A stretch of 64,000 nucleotides of DNA, from the NCBI GenBank assembly GCA_963713085.1, contig CAVQKQ010000022.1:118166-182165 (forward strand). Reading direction: 5' to 3'. The position numbers and the translations under genes are program-made. Origin of the DNA: PFJX01 sp963713085. Its GTDB lineage: Bacteria > Pseudomonadota > Gammaproteobacteria > Burkholderiales > Thiobacillaceae. The notes beneath the pieces are model-generated. The model saw nothing but the letters and a program-made list of their open reading frames with translations. It did no database searches and was not told the DNA's origin. Below, piece after piece: positions 50,669-60,063 of this stretch (position 1 is its first letter; each line of letters opens with the position of its first letter).

Positions 50669-53074
50669 TCAGCTGCCGAACACCAGTTTGGCCACGTCCT
50701 TGTAGTGCTTGACGAAGCTGACACTCAGGCCGGCCTTGACGTACTCGGGCAGGCGCTCGAAATCGGGCTGGTTGGCCTGGGGCAGGATCAGATCCTTGAT
50801 ACCCATCCGCTTGGCGGCAATAACCTTCTCCCGGATTCCCCCCACCGGCAGCACATGGCCGGTGAGTGTCAGTTCACCGGTCATGGCCAGAGGACGGGAA
50901 ATCTTCTCGCCCCGGGCCAGGGACAGCAGGGCCGTGGCCATGGTGATGCCGGCGCTGGGCCCGTCCTTGGGCGTGGCGCCTTCTGGTACGTGCAGGTGCA
51001 CAAAGGTCTCGTCGAAGAACTTGGGATCGGCCTTGTAGGGTTTCAGATGACTGGCGATGTAGCTGTAGGCGATCTCCGCCGATTCCTTCATCACCTCGCC
51101 CAGCTTGCCGGTGAGCTTGAAGCCCCGGTTCAGGGTGTGCACCTTGGTCGCCTCTATCGTCAGCGTGACACCGCCCAGGGGCGTCCAGGCCAGGCCGGTG
51201 ACCACGCCGATGCCGGTCATGGGCTTCTCCGGCAGGTAGGGCGGGTCGGTCAGAAAGTTCTCCAGGTTGTCGGCGCTGACGTGGATACTGTCCGCCTCCT
51301 GGCGCACGATCTTCACCACCGACTTGCGGATCACCTTGCCCAGGTTCATATCCAGTTGGCGCACGCCGGCCTCCCGTGCGTAACCCTCGATGACCTTGCG
51401 CACCGCAGCCTCGGTGATGCTCACCTGGCCCCGCTTCAAACCCGCCTTCTTGACCTGCTTGGGCCAGAGATGGTGCTTGGCGATGGCCAGCTTCTCCTCC
51501 ATCAGATAGCCGGACAGGCGGATCACCTCCATCCGATCGAGCAAGGGCGCGGGGATGGTGTCCACCTGGTTGGCGGTGCAGATGAACAGGGTCTTGGACA
51601 GGTCGAAGCGCACGTCCAGGTAGTGGTCCAGGAATTCCGCGTTCTGTTCCGGGTCCAGCACCTCAAGCAGCGCACTGGCCGGGTCCCCCTGGTAGGAGGC
51701 GCCGATCTTGTCCACCTCGTCCAGCATGATGATGGGATTCTGGGATTCCACCTCCTTGATGGCCTGGATGAACTTGCCCGGCAGGGCGCCGATGTAGGTG
51801 CGGCGATGGCCCTTGATCTCGGCCTCGTCGCGCATGCCGCCCACGGAGAAACGATAGAACTTGCGGCCCAGTGCCCGGGCCACCGACTTGCCGATGGAGG
51901 TCTTGCCCACCCCGGGCGGGCCCACCAGCAGCAGGATGGAGCCGGCCACTTCGCCCTTCATGGCCCCCACGGCCAGGAATTCGATGATGCGCTCCTTCAC
52001 GTCGTCCAAGCCGTCGTGGTCCTGATCCAGAATTTTGCGGGCCCGGTCCAGGTCCAGCTTGTCCTTGGTGAACCTGCCCCAGGGCAGGTTGGTGAGCCAG
52101 TCCAGGTAGTTGCGGGTGACGGTATATTCCGGCGAGCCGTGCTCCAGGCCGGACAGCTTGGCCATCTCCTCGTCGATCTTCTTGGCGGCGTGGGGCGGAA
52201 GGGTGAGCTTCTCGATCCGTTCCCGATACAGTTCCAGATCGGCGGTTCGGTCGTCCTTGGCGATGCCCAGTTCCTTCTGGATGGCCTTGAGCTGCTCCCG
52301 CAGGAAGAACTCGCGCTGCTGCTCAGTCATCTTCTCCTCGACCTTTTCCCGGATGTGGGTCTGCAGCTTGGCGACCTCCAGCTCCTTCTTGATCAGCAGC
52401 AAGACCTTCTGCATACGCTTGCGCAGGTTGAAGGCCTCCAGGACCTCCTGGAGTTTTTCCTTGGGAGCGGTGGTAAGGCTGGCGGCGAAATCGGTGAGCT
52501 GGGCCGGCTCGTTGGGGGAAAACCGGTTCAGGAAGAACTTCAGTTCCTCACTGTAAAGGGGATTCAGCGGCAGTAGTTCCTTGATGGCATTGATGATCGC
52601 CAGGGCATAGGCCTTGATCTCCTCGCCGCTGGCGGCCTGCCGTGTCTCCGCCGGATATTCGACGCGGGCGTAGTAAGGGGCCTTGTCGGACAGCCACTCC
52701 ACCACCCGGAACCGGGTCTGGCCCTCGGCGATGAACTGGATCTTGCCTTCGGCGCGCATGGGGTGATGCATCCGCACCAGGGTGCCAACGTCGTAGAAAT
52801 CGTCCGGGCGGGCATCGTCGGACACGTCGCCGTGGACAGCCACCAGGCCCACCAAGTGATGGCCAGCCTCGCCGATGCGCTTCACCGTTTCCATCCAGGG
52901 CCCCTCGTTCATGATCAGAGGCAGGGTCTGGGCCGGGAAGAAGGGCTTCTCGGTCAGCGGTAGCAGGTAGATGGTGGCGGGCAGGGTCTGGGCGGGGAGG
53001 TTGAGGGTAATGCGTCCCTCGTCGCCCGGCGCGACGACTTCACCTTCTATGGAATTCTCTCTGTCTTCGGTCAT
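50669..53074 (-). CDS. lon: ATP-dependent protease Lon
   Basis: Lon degrades misfolded and regulatory proteins in the cytoplasm. The order is N-terminal LON domain (about 1-230), AAA+ module with Walker A GPPGVGKTS, and protease domain with the catalytic serine in KDGPSAGITMATAL and the partner lysine in IREKVIAAKR. It has 801 residues. It is monocistronic here, between the secretin-signature gene and trpS; clpX and hupB, its usual neighbours, are not present. Confidence 0.97.
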   Translation of the reverse strand: MTEDRENSIEGEVVAPGDEGRITLNLPAQTLPATIYLLPLTEKPFFPAQTLPLIMNEGPWMETVKRIGEAGHHLVGLVAVHGDVSDDARPDDFYDVGTLVRMHHPMRAEGKIQFIAEGQTRFRVVEWLSDKAPYYARVEYPAETRQAASGEEIKAYALAIINAIKELLPLNPLYSEELKFFLNRFSPNEPAQLTDFAASLTTAPKEKLQEVLEAFNLRKRMQKVLLLIKKELEVAKLQTHIREKVEEKMTEQQREFFLREQLKAIQKELGIAKDDRTADLELYRERIEKLTLPPHAAKKIDEEMAKLSGLEHGSPEYTVTRNYLDWLTNLPWGRFTKDKLDLDRARKILDQDHDGLDDVKERIIEFLAVGAMKGEVAGSILLLVGPPGVGKTSIGKSVARALGRKFYRFSVGGMRDEAEIKGHRRTYIGALPGKFIQAIKEVESQNPIIMLDEVDKIGASYQGDPASALLEVLDPEQNAEFLDHYLDVRFDLSKTLFICTANQVDTIPAPLLDRMEVIRLSGYLMEEKLAIAKHHLWPKQVKKAGLKRGQVSITEAAVRKVIEGYAREAGVRQLDMNLGKVIRKSVVKIVRQEADSIHVSADNLENFLTDPPYLPEKPMTGIGVVTGLAWTPLGGVTLTIEATKVHTLNRGFKLTGKLGEVMKESAEIAYSYIASHLKPYKADPKFFDETFVHLHVPEGATPKDGPSAGITMATALLSLARGEKISRPLAMTGELTLTGHVLPVGGIREKVIAAKRMGIKDLILPQANQPDFERLPEYVKAGLSVSFVKHYKDVAKLVFGS

Positions 53075-53139
53075 GGCATCTTCTTTATAGGAGCTAGGTA
53101 CTGGGTATGGCCGAAGCGCGCGGTTTCAAGTCTTGCCCG

Positions 53140-54342
53140 TCACCCGTAGTGGAGCCCCATCGCTTCCCGCACGTCGCGCATGGTGTCCCGCGCCAGATCC
53201 CGGGCCTTCTCGCAACCGTCGGCGATGATGTTCTTGACCGTGTCCGGGTCTTCCCGATAGGCCCGGGCCCGTTCCTGGATCGGCGCCAGTTCCTTGAGCA
53301 CGCCGTCGATCACCGGCTGCTTGCATTCGATGCAGCCGATGCCGGCGCTGGTGCAGCCCTGCCGCACCCAGTCCTGTACATCGCCGCCGGAATAGACCAG
53401 GTGCAACTGCCAGACCGGGCATTTCTCGGGCGTACCCGGGTCGGTACGGCGCACCCGGGCCGGGTCGGTGGGCATGGTGCGGATCTTCTTGTTCACAGAA
53501 TCCGGGTCTTCCCCGAGGGAAATGGTGTTGTTGTAGGACTTGGACATTTTCTGCCCGTCCAGTCCCGGCATTTTCGAGGCCGCGGTGAGCAGGGCGTCCG
53601 GTTCGGTGAGGATCATCTTGCCGCCGCCCTCCAGATAGCCGTAGAGACGCTCCTTGTCTCCCAGCGAGAGATTCTGGGTCTCGCCCAACAAAGCGCGGGC
53701 GGATTCCAGGGCTTCATCGTCACCCTGTTGCTGGTAGCGGGTGCGCAGTTCCTCGTAAAGCTTGGCCTTCTTGCCGCCCAGCTTCCTGATGGCGGCCTCG
53801 GCCTTGTCCTCGTAGCCGAGCTCCTTGCCGTAGAGATGGTTGAAGCGGCGCGCGATTTCCCGGGAGAACTCGATGTGGGGCACCTGATCCTCCCCCACCG
53901 GCACCCGGTTTGCGCGGTAGATGAGGATGTCGGCCGATTGCAGCAAGGGATAGCCCAGGAAACCGTAGGTGGACAGATCCTTCTCGCTGAGCTTTTCCTG
54001 CTGGTCCTTGTAGGTGGGTACCCGTTCCAGCCAGCCCAGGGGCGTCATCATGGACAGCAGGAGGTGCAGTTCCGCGTGCTCGATGACCTGGGACTGGATA
54101 AACAGGGTGGCCCGTGCCGGGTCCACCCCGGCCGCCAGCCAGTCGATGACCATCTGCCAGGTTGCAGCCTCGATGCCGAGTGGATCGTCGTACTGGGTGG
54201 TCAGGGCATGCCAGTCGGCCACGAAGAACAGGCATTCGTATTCATGCTGGAGGTTGATCCAGTTCTTGAGGACGCCATGGTAATGGCCCAGGTGAAGGCT
54301 GCCCGTGGGGCGCATGCCGGAGAGGACACGATCTGCGTACAT
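53140..54342 (-). CDS. trpS: Tryptophanyl-tRNA synthetase
   Basis: This class I synthetase charges tRNA-Trp. The HIGH-type motif is TGSLHLGHY at residues 12-20 and the KMSKS motif is GQKMSKSYN. It has 400 residues, longer than the E. coli enzyme (334); the extra length is an insertion with a helical segment around residues 185-225. It is followed upstream by the M50 protease gene ten bases away. Confidence 0.95.
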   Translation of the reverse strand: MYADRVLSGMRPTGSLHLGHYHGVLKNWINLQHEYECLFFVADWHALTTQYDDPLGIEAATWQMVIDWLAAGVDPARATLFIQSQVIEHAELHLLLSMMTPLGWLERVPTYKDQQEKLSEKDLSTYGFLGYPLLQSADILIYRANRVPVGEDQVPHIEFSREIARRFNHLYGKELGYEDKAEAAIRKLGGKKAKLYEELRTRYQQQGDDEALESARALLGETQNLSLGDKERLYGYLEGGGKMILTEPDALLTAASKMPGLDGQKMSKSYNNTISLGEDPDSVNKKIRTMPTDPARVRRTDPGTPEKCPVWQLHLVYSGGDVQDWVRQGCTSAGIGCIECKQPVIDGVLKELAPIQERARAYREDPDTVKNIIADGCEKARDLARDTMRDVREAMGLHYG

Positions 54343-54351
54343 GGTTCTTGG

Positions 54352-54996
54352 TCAGAGTCCGAAAAGAAAGTAGGTGAGTTGCTCGATGGCGCTGTAGAAC
54401 GGGCCGATGATGGTGCCAAGGATGCCGGTAAACACGAGCGCCAGCAGGATGAACAGGCCATAGGGCTCCACCCGCGCCAGCATGTAGGCCCATCGGTGGG
54501 GCAGCAGGCTGACCGCGATGCGGCCTCCGTCGAGGGGCGGCAAGGGGATCAGGTTCAGTGCGGCGAGGATGGCATTGATGGAGATACCTGCCGACCCCAT
54601 CAACAACAGCGGCATCGAATAGGCATTCACCGGCATGACATGCGCCAGTTTGATGACCGCCCCCCAGAAAATCGCCATCAGGATGTTTGCCGCCGGTCCG
54701 GCGGCGGCGACCCAGAACATGTCCTTCTTGGGGTTGTGCAGGTTTCCGAAATTCACCGGCACCGGCTTGGCCCAGCCGAACAGAATTCCGCCGATGAAGA
54801 TGGTTATCGCTGGGACCAGCAGGGTGCCGACCGGGTCGATATGCCTGAGCGGGTTCAGGGTGATGCGTCCGGCCATTTCCGCGGTGTGGTCGCCGAAGCG
54901 ACGGGCGGCGTAGCCGTGGGCCGCCTCATGCAGGGTGATGGCGAAAATCACCGGCACGGCGAACACGGAAATCTTTTGTATTACATTAAGTTCCAA
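54352..54996 (-). CDS. Site-2 protease family (M50) membrane metalloprotease
   Basis: This 214-residue integral membrane protein has four or more hydrophobic segments. The zinc-binding HEAAH lies in ITLHEAAHGYAA near residue 20 and the third ligand in LNLIPLPPLDGGRI. It belongs to the short S2P group without PDZ domain, often next to trpS in betaproteobacteria. Substrate unknown. Confidence 0.9.
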   Translation of the reverse strand: MELNVIQKISVFAVPVIFAITLHEAAHGYAARRFGDHTAEMAGRITLNPLRHIDPVGTLLVPAITIFIGGILFGWAKPVPVNFGNLHNPKKDMFWVAAAGPAANILMAIFWGAVIKLAHVMPVNAYSMPLLLMGSAGISINAILAALNLIPLPPLDGGRIAVSLLPHRWAYMLARVEPYGLFILLALVFTGILGTIIGPFYSAIEQLTYFLFGL

Positions 54997-55014
54997 TTGT
55001 TACCCTTTGTTTTT

Positions 55015-55638
55015 CTATATACCAAGCCTGGATACATCGCCCATGCCCAGCCGCACCAGCTCCGGCATCCCGGCGGACAGATCGACCACCGTGGTGGGTT
55101 CGACGCCACAGTAGCCGGTCTCCAGGATGACATCCACCCGATTGCCCAGGCGCTCATGGATCTCCTCCGGGTCGTTGAGAGAATATTCGTCACCGGGCAA
55201 CTGCAGGGTCATGGATAGTATCGGCTCGTCCAGTTCGGTCAGCAGCGCGGCCACCACGGCATGATCGGGCACGCGCAGGCCGATGGTGCTGCGTTTGGCG
55301 TGGAGCAGCCGGCGCGGAACTTCCCGGGTCGCCTGGAGGATGAAGGTATAGCCGCCCGGGGTGGCCGATTTCAGGATGCGGTATTGCTTGTTGTCCACCC
55401 GGGCATAGCGGGCGATCTCCGACAGGTCCCGGCAGATCAGGGTGAAATGGTGCTTGTCGTCCACCTCCCGGATGGCCCGGATGCGTTCCATGCCTTCCTT
55501 GTTGCCGATCATGCATCCCAGGGCGTAACAGGAATCCGTGGGATAGACCATGACCCCGCCGCCGCGCAGCAGCTTCACTGCCTCGCGGATCAGGCGAGAC
55601 TGGGGATTGTCTGGATGAAGCGAGAAATACTGGCCCAT
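55015..55638 (-). CDS. Sua5/YciO/YrdC family threonylcarbamoyl-AMP synthase-like protein
   Basis: The 207-residue product belongs to the YrdC-like fold. YPTDSCYALGCMIGN and the KHHFTLICRDL segment match the YciO branch. TsaC/Sua5 enzymes make threonylcarbamoyl-AMP for tRNA t6A; YciO proteins have weak activity of this kind and an unclear role. It precedes the M50 protease by 18 bases. Whether it is the cell's t6A enzyme cannot be told here. Confidence 0.88.
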   Translation of the reverse strand: MGQYFSLHPDNPQSRLIREAVKLLRGGGVMVYPTDSCYALGCMIGNKEGMERIRAIREVDDKHHFTLICRDLSEIARYARVDNKQYRILKSATPGGYTFILQATREVPRRLLHAKRSTIGLRVPDHAVVAALLTELDEPILSMTLQLPGDEYSLNDPEEIHERLGNRVDVILETGYCGVEPTTVVDLSAGMPELVRLGMGDVSRLGI

Positions 55639-55657
55639 GATCGTTTGGCAAGCGGCC

Positions 55658-56488
55658 CTACCAGGCGGCCCAGACGGGACGGCAGCGCTCCGGCAACGGC
55701 ATCAGGCGCCCCAGTTCCCGTCCCCCCTCACCGGGGGCGTGAAAATCGGACCCCGCGGAGGCCAGGAAACCGAATTCCACCGCCAGGTCGGCGAACACCG
55801 GCACCTGGTCGGCGGTATGGCTGCCCGTGACCACCTCGATGCCGTCGCCGCCCAGATCCTTGAATTCCGAAAACAGCCTGCGGATCCTTTCCCGGCCGAA
55901 GTTGTAGCGTCCCGGATGGGCGATCACGGCCTGCCCACCCGCCGCCGAGATCCAGGCCAGGGCATCCCCCAGGCTGGCCCATTCATGGGATACGTAGCCC
56001 GGCTTGCCCTTGACCAGGTATTTCCTGAACACGCTTCGGACATCCTTGACCACCTTCTTCTCCACCAGAAAACGGGCGAAGTGGGTACGGCCGATGAGTT
56101 CCTTGTTGTTGGCGTAGGCATAGGCGCCTTCCAGGGCACCGGGGATGCCGACCCGGGCCAGTTCGTCCGCCATCAGCCGGGCCCGTTGCACCCGACCGCC
56201 CCGGTTGCCCGCCAGACCTTCCACCAGCGACGGATGGAATGGGTCCACATTAAGCCCGACGATATGCACCGTGGAGCCGGACCAGGTAATGGAGACTTCC
56301 ACGCCGTGAACCAGCCGGATGTCCAGGCTTCCGGCGGCTCGTTCCGCTTCAGCCAGGCCGCGCAATTCGTCATGGTCGGTCAGCGCCAGCACGTCCACCC
56401 CCTGAGCTGCGGCCCGGGTGACCAGTTCGAGGGGTGAGAGAATGCCGTCGGAGGCAGTGGAATGGCAGTGGAGGTCGAAGACCGTCAT
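55658..56488 (-). CDS. PHP domain phosphoesterase (RNase AM / YciV-like)
   Basis: This 276-residue metal-dependent phosphoesterase has the PHP motifs FDLHCHSTASDG at the start, ALTDHDELRG, HGVEVS, AHPGRY and SAGSDFHAPGE. The E. coli homologue trims the 5' ends of rRNAs and degrades short oligonucleotides. The start at 56488 (MTVFDLHC) is the family N-terminus; the frame extends into yciB's leader. It is divergent from yciB and in line with the Sua5-like gene, a conserved pairing. Confidence 0.91.
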   Translation of the reverse strand: MTVFDLHCHSTASDGILSPLELVTRAAAQGVDVLALTDHDELRGLAEAERAAGSLDIRLVHGVEVSITWSGSTVHIVGLNVDPFHPSLVEGLAGNRGGRVQRARLMADELARVGIPGALEGAYAYANNKELIGRTHFARFLVEKKVVKDVRSVFRKYLVKGKPGYVSHEWASLGDALAWISAAGGQAVIAHPGRYNFGRERIRRLFSEFKDLGGDGIEVVTGSHTADQVPVFADLAVEFGFLASAGSDFHAPGEGGRELGRLMPLPERCRPVWAAW

Positions 56489-56574
56489 CAAATCAGGCTT
56501 GTAGCGGGACTGGCAATCATAGCAAAATGCCCGCGCCTTACCCACCACCACCGACAGCTCCCTGCCATAGCCCC

Positions 56575-57174
56575 GTGAAAATCCTCTTCGATCTGTTTCC
56601 CGTCATCTTCTTCTTCGTCGCCTACGAATTCGGCGAATCCAATCCCGACAGTGCCAAGGCCGTTCTCGATTTCATGGGGGTTCATCTGGCCGGGGCGGCC
56701 AAGCCGGGGGTGTTCCTGGCCACCGTGGTCACCATGGTCGCCACCGTCCTACAACTGCTCTGGGCCTGGCTGAAATACCGCAAGATCGACAACATGCTGT
56801 GGGTCTCCTTCGTGCTTATCGCTGTATTCGGCGGCGCCACCCTGTTCCTGCAGGACGAGTCCTTCATCAAATGGAAGCCCACGGTGCTCTACTGGATCTT
56901 CGCCCTGACCCTGGGCCTCGCCCCCCTGCTGTTCGAGCGCAACCTGATCCGCGCCATGATGGAAAAGCAGGTGAGCCTGCCGGACGAGATATGGACCAGG
57001 CTGAACCTGGCCTGGGCCGGGTTTTTCGCGTTCATGGGCGTCGCCAACCTGGTTGTGTTCATGAACTTCTCCACCGACGCCTGGGTGAAGTTCAAGATGT
57101 TCGGCTCCCTCGCCCTGATGCTGATCTTCGTGGTCGGCCAGACCCTGTTTCTCAACCGCCACATCAAGGACTAG
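56575..57174 (+). CDS. yciB: Septation protein A homologue (YciB)
   Basis: This is a 199-residue inner-membrane protein with about five membrane helices, involved in cell division and envelope integrity. A GTG at 56575 gives VKILFDLFPVIFFFVAYEF, which is the family N-terminus; an upstream ATG at 56527 would add an unusual proline-rich tail. It is followed by yciI after two bases and bolA, the classic yciB-yciI-bolA order. Confidence 0.92.
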   Translation: MKILFDLFPVIFFFVAYEFGESNPDSAKAVLDFMGVHLAGAAKPGVFLATVVTMVATVLQLLWAWLKYRKIDNMLWVSFVLIAVFGGATLFLQDESFIKWKPTVLYWIFALTLGLAPLLFERNLIRAMMEKQVSLPDEIWTRLNLAWAGFFAFMGVANLVVFMNFSTDAWVKFKMFGSLALMLIFVVGQTLFLNRHIKD

Positions 57175-57176
57175 GA

Positions 57177-57482
57177 ATGAGCCTGTATTACGTCTTCATC
57201 GGCGAGGACGTGCCCGACAGCCTGGACCGGCGCATGGCGGCCCGTCCCGCCCACCTGGCACGCCTCAACCAGCTCAGGGATGAGGGCCGCCTCCTGCTGG
57301 CCGGCCCCTTTCCCGCCATCGACAGCCCCGATCCCGGCCCGGCCGGTTTTTCCGGCAGTCTGATCGTCGCCGCCTTCGACAGCCTGGAAGCCGCCCGGTC
57401 TTGGGCCGACGCCGACCCATACGTGGCCGCCGGCGTCTATGGCAGCGTCACCGTCAAACCCTTCAAGCGCACGCTGCCATGA
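57177..57482 (+). CDS. yciI: YciI family protein
   Basis: This 101-residue dimeric ferredoxin-like alpha/beta protein has the family's His-Asp pair: RPAHLARLNQLRDEGRLLLAGPF and DPYVAAGVY. The biochemical role is unknown. The stop overlaps bolA as ATGA. Confidence 0.9.
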   Translation: MSLYYVFIGEDVPDSLDRRMAARPAHLARLNQLRDEGRLLLAGPFPAIDSPDPGPAGFSGSLIVAAFDSLEAARSWADADPYVAAGVYGSVTVKPFKRTLP

Positions 57483-57745
57483 ACGAACTTGTCGAGGAAA
57501 TGAAGGCGCGGCTCGCGGTCCTCGCCCCGCAGCACCTGGAAATCATCGACGAGTCCGCCCTGCATGCGGGCCATGAAGGCGCCAAATCCGGTGGAGGCCA
57601 CTACCAGCTCACCATCATTTCACCCACCTTCGCCGGCCAGGACAGGATTGCGCGCCACCGCGGCGTGTATCAGGCCCTGGGGGATCTGATGGGATCCCGC
57701 ATTCACGCCCTCTCGGTCACGGCTTATGCGCCGGGAGAGCTGTAG
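57479..57745 (+). CDS. bolA: BolA family protein
   Basis: BolA proteins bind [2Fe-2S] clusters with monothiol glutaredoxins and affect morphology and stress responses. The 88-residue product has ESALHAGHEG and the conserved histidine in IARHRGVYQALGDLM. It overlaps yciI by four bases, suggesting coupled translation. Confidence 0.92.
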   Translation: MNELVEEMKARLAVLAPQHLEIIDESALHAGHEGAKSGGGHYQLTIISPTFAGQDRIARHRGVYQALGDLMGSRIHALSVTAYAPGEL

Positions 57746-57830
57746 CCGGACTCCCGGTCGGAACTCTCGTCCCGTTTCGGCCTCTATCGCAGGCAATCGA
57801 CCTTCCCTTCACCTTTCACGAAAGCACCCG

Positions 57831-58649
57831 ATGACCCGCAACCTTCTGATTGCCACCGTTCTTCTCACGCTGCCGTTCCGGGCCCTGGCTGCGGACTCCG
57901 CGTCCGCGCCGGCGGGCGACAAACCGGCGGTGGAAAAACCGCTCGCCATCGTCAACGGCGTCGCCATTCCCGCCATTGTGGGCGACATCGTGCGCCAGGC
58001 CCGGACGGCGCGCGGTATGCCCCCCGAGTCCCTCAGCGATGAGTCGGTACGCGAGGCCGCGGTGGCGTCGGAACTGTTGGCCCAGGATGCGGTGAAAAAA
58101 GGCCTGGACAAGAACCCCCGCGTCATCGCCGCAATCGAATTCCAGAAGAAGGACCTCCTGAGCAAGGCGGACCTGGAGGATTTCATCGACCACAATCCCA
58201 TCCCCGAGGCGACCGTCAAGGCGGAATACGACAAGGCCAAGGAAAAAGCCGGGAACCTGGAATATCGGCCCCGCCACATCCTGGTGGACAGCGAGAAGGA
58301 AGCCCTGGCCATCATCGCCAAGCTGAAGAACCGGAAAAACAAGTTTGAAAAACTGGCCAGCCAGCTGTCCAAGGACAGCACCGCCAAGAACGGCGGCGAC
58401 CTGGGCTGGGTCGTGCCCGCGAACCTGGTGCCGGAGTTCTCCGAGGCTCTGGTGAAGCTGAAGAAGGGTGAAACCAGCGCGACCCCGGTGAAGACCCGTT
58501 TCGGCTGGCACGTCATCAAGCTGGAAGACACCCGGAAACTCGACTTTCCCGATTACGACAAGCTGAAGGAGCGCATCACTGGCCAGCTGCAGAATCAGGC
58601 CATACGCAACTACGTGCGGGCATTGCTGGCTACCGCCAAGGTGGAATAA
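57831..58649 (+). CDS. Periplasmic parvulin-type peptidyl-prolyl isomerase
   Basis: This 272-residue folding helper has a signal peptide (residues 1-20, ending ALAAD), a helical SurA-like chaperone part (about 35-135) and one parvulin domain (about 140-235) with RPRHILVDSE and GGDLGWVVP. It resembles PpiD/SurA-like proteins but has a single PPIase domain and no membrane anchor. It follows bolA by 85 bases, a frequent arrangement in betaproteobacteria. A strong terminator follows. Confidence 0.92.
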   Translation: MTRNLLIATVLLTLPFRALAADSASAPAGDKPAVEKPLAIVNGVAIPAIVGDIVRQARTARGMPPESLSDESVREAAVASELLAQDAVKKGLDKNPRVIAAIEFQKKDLLSKADLEDFIDHNPIPEATVKAEYDKAKEKAGNLEYRPRHILVDSEKEALAIIAKLKNRKNKFEKLASQLSKDSTAKNGGDLGWVVPANLVPEFSEALVKLKKGETSATPVKTRFGWHVIKLEDTRKLDFPDYDKLKERITGQLQNQAIRNYVRALLATAKVE

Positions 58650-58665
58650 GGCAACGCTCCCCATG

Positions 58666-58697
58666 GCAAAGGGCGCCTCAGGGCGCCCTTTGCTTTT
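58666..58697 (+). terminator. Intrinsic terminator after the parvulin gene
   Basis: Arms 58666-58677 and 58682-58693 make a 12-bp perfect stem with a four-base loop, followed by TTTTC. It ends the yciB-yciI-bolA-parvulin unit and separates it from the convergent phosphorylase gene. Confidence 0.8.
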
Positions 58698-58717
58698 CTC
58701 ACGGGCCTCGGCGAAAC

Positions 58718-59506
58718 CTAGTCTGGTAGAGCGCACGCGCCGTGGGCGGCATGGGACTCATGGCCGTAGTCCATGCAGGCCAGGTTCTTCAGGACCTTGC
58801 GCAGGCGCTCGATCGCCTGTTTCAGGTTGTTCTCGATGGTCTCCGGCGAGATGCCGGAGTTGCTGTCTTCCCGCCCCGCCGCCCAATTCACCGAAACCGC
58901 CACGGCGGCATAGCAGATGTCGAGCTCCCGGGCCAGGTAGGCCTCCGGCATGCCCGTCATCCCGACCATATCGGCGCCATCCCTGGCCAGACGGTCGATC
59001 TCTGCCTTGGTCTCCAGGCGCGGTCCCTGGACCGCCGCGTAGACGCCGCCATCCAGGAACGCCTCACCCGCCCTGTCGAGGGCCTGCATGCAACGCTCGC
59101 GCATGTTCGGGCAGTAGGGCCAGGTGAAGTCGAGATGGCTGACCGGTTTGCCGTTGTATTCGGCGAAGGTGCTCTCCCTGCCGTGGGTGTAATCGATGAT
59201 CTGGTCCGGCACGCTCAGGCTGCCCGGTCCCATCGCCGGATGGATGCCCCCCACGGTGGCGACCGAGACCACATGGGTCACCTTCTGGGCATGCAGAGCC
59301 CAGATGTTGGCCCGGTAGTTCACCAGGTGGGGCGGGATGGTGTGGCCGTGGCCGTGCCGGGCCAGGAAAACCACCGGGTGGCCGTCCAACTCTCCAAATG
59401 TCAGTGGGCCGGAAGGCTCGCCGTATGGGGTACGGACCACCTGGCGATGGGTCACCGAGAGGCCGGGCAGCTTGGTCAGGCCGGTACCGCCGATGATGCT
59501 CAGCAT
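58718..59506 (-). CDS. S-methyl-5'-thioinosine phosphorylase
   Basis: This 262-residue purine nucleoside phosphorylase releases hypoxanthine from methylthioinosine, part of sulfur and purine salvage. Visible are IGGTGLTKLPG, RHGHGHTIPPHLVNYRAN, and GMTGMPEAYLARE. The start at 59506 overlaps hpt by seven bases; longer frames run through hpt and are rejected. The pairing with hpt fits hypoxanthine as the product. Methylthioadenosine phosphorylase is the alternative, though the N-terminal region favours thioinosine. Confidence 0.85.
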   Translation of the reverse strand: MLSIIGGTGLTKLPGLSVTHRQVVRTPYGEPSGPLTFGELDGHPVVFLARHGHGHTIPPHLVNYRANIWALHAQKVTHVVSVATVGGIHPAMGPGSLSVPDQIIDYTHGRESTFAEYNGKPVSHLDFTWPYCPNMRERCMQALDRAGEAFLDGGVYAAVQGPRLETKAEIDRLARDGADMVGMTGMPEAYLARELDICYAAVAVSVNWAAGREDSNSGISPETIENNLKQAIERLRKVLKNLACMDYGHESHAAHGACALPD

Positions 59507-60063
59507 GCATCCTCCTTCATGGCGTAGATGGCGGGAAGATTGCGCCAAAGGCCATAGACGTCCATGCCCATGCCGAACACGTAGCGGTCCGGCAGGTGCA
59601 GGCCGACGAAATCCGCGGCGACGGGCTTTTCCCGGGACAACTGCTTTTCCGAGAGGACCGCGATCTTCACCTCCGCCGCGCCCATCGCCAGCATGCGGGC
59701 CTTGGCCGCCGCCAGGGTATGTCCCTCGTCCAGGATATCGTCCAGCAGCAACACCACCCGCCCGGCCAGATCCTTGCGCGGCAGCGTGCTCCATTCGATC
59801 TCCCCGCCCCGGGTCCCTTCCCGGTATCGGGTCGCGTGGAGATAGTCGAACTCCAGGGGGAATCCCAGACGCGGCAACAGCTTGCCGGTGAACACCACGG
59901 CGCCGCCCATGACGCACAGCGCCACTGGAAACCGGTCCGCCAGGGCATCGGTGATCTCGAAGGCCAGCCGGTCCAACGCCTTCTCGACCTCAGCGGCGCC
60001 GTAGAGCAACTCACTCCGGTTGAGGATCGCCCAGGCATCCTCGATGGCGGCATCAAGCATCAT
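59500..60063 (-). CDS. hpt: Hypoxanthine-guanine phosphoribosyltransferase
   Basis: This enzyme adds ribose-5-phosphate from PRPP to hypoxanthine or guanine. The PRPP motif is LLLDDILDEGHTLAA, and ADFVGLHLPDRYVFGMGMD is also family-specific. It has 187 residues. It overlaps both rlmB and the methylthioinosine phosphorylase, the latter supplying its substrate. Confidence 0.92.
   Translation of the reverse strand: MMLDAAIEDAWAILNRSELLYGAAEVEKALDRLAFEITDALADRFPVALCVMGGAVVFTGKLLPRLGFPLEFDYLHATRYREGTRGGEIEWSTLPRKDLAGRVVLLLDDILDEGHTLAAAKARMLAMGAAEVKIAVLSEKQLSREKPVAADFVGLHLPDRYVFGMGMDVYGLWRNLPAIYAMKEDAC

Noticed and set aside
49265..52576. 1103-codon open frame on the plus strand
   Set aside because: It is wholly antisense to lon and the secretin-signature gene, has no family features, and long stop-free antisense frames are common in GC-rich coding DNA.
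53107..55218. 703-codon open frame on the plus strand
   Set aside because: Antisense shadow of trpS and the M50 and Sua5-like genes, with Gly/His/Gln-rich composition typical of such shadows.
59507..59917. N-terminal extension of the methylthioinosine phosphorylase frame
   Set aside because: It runs through hpt in another frame and lacks family similarity; the protein starts naturally at 59506.
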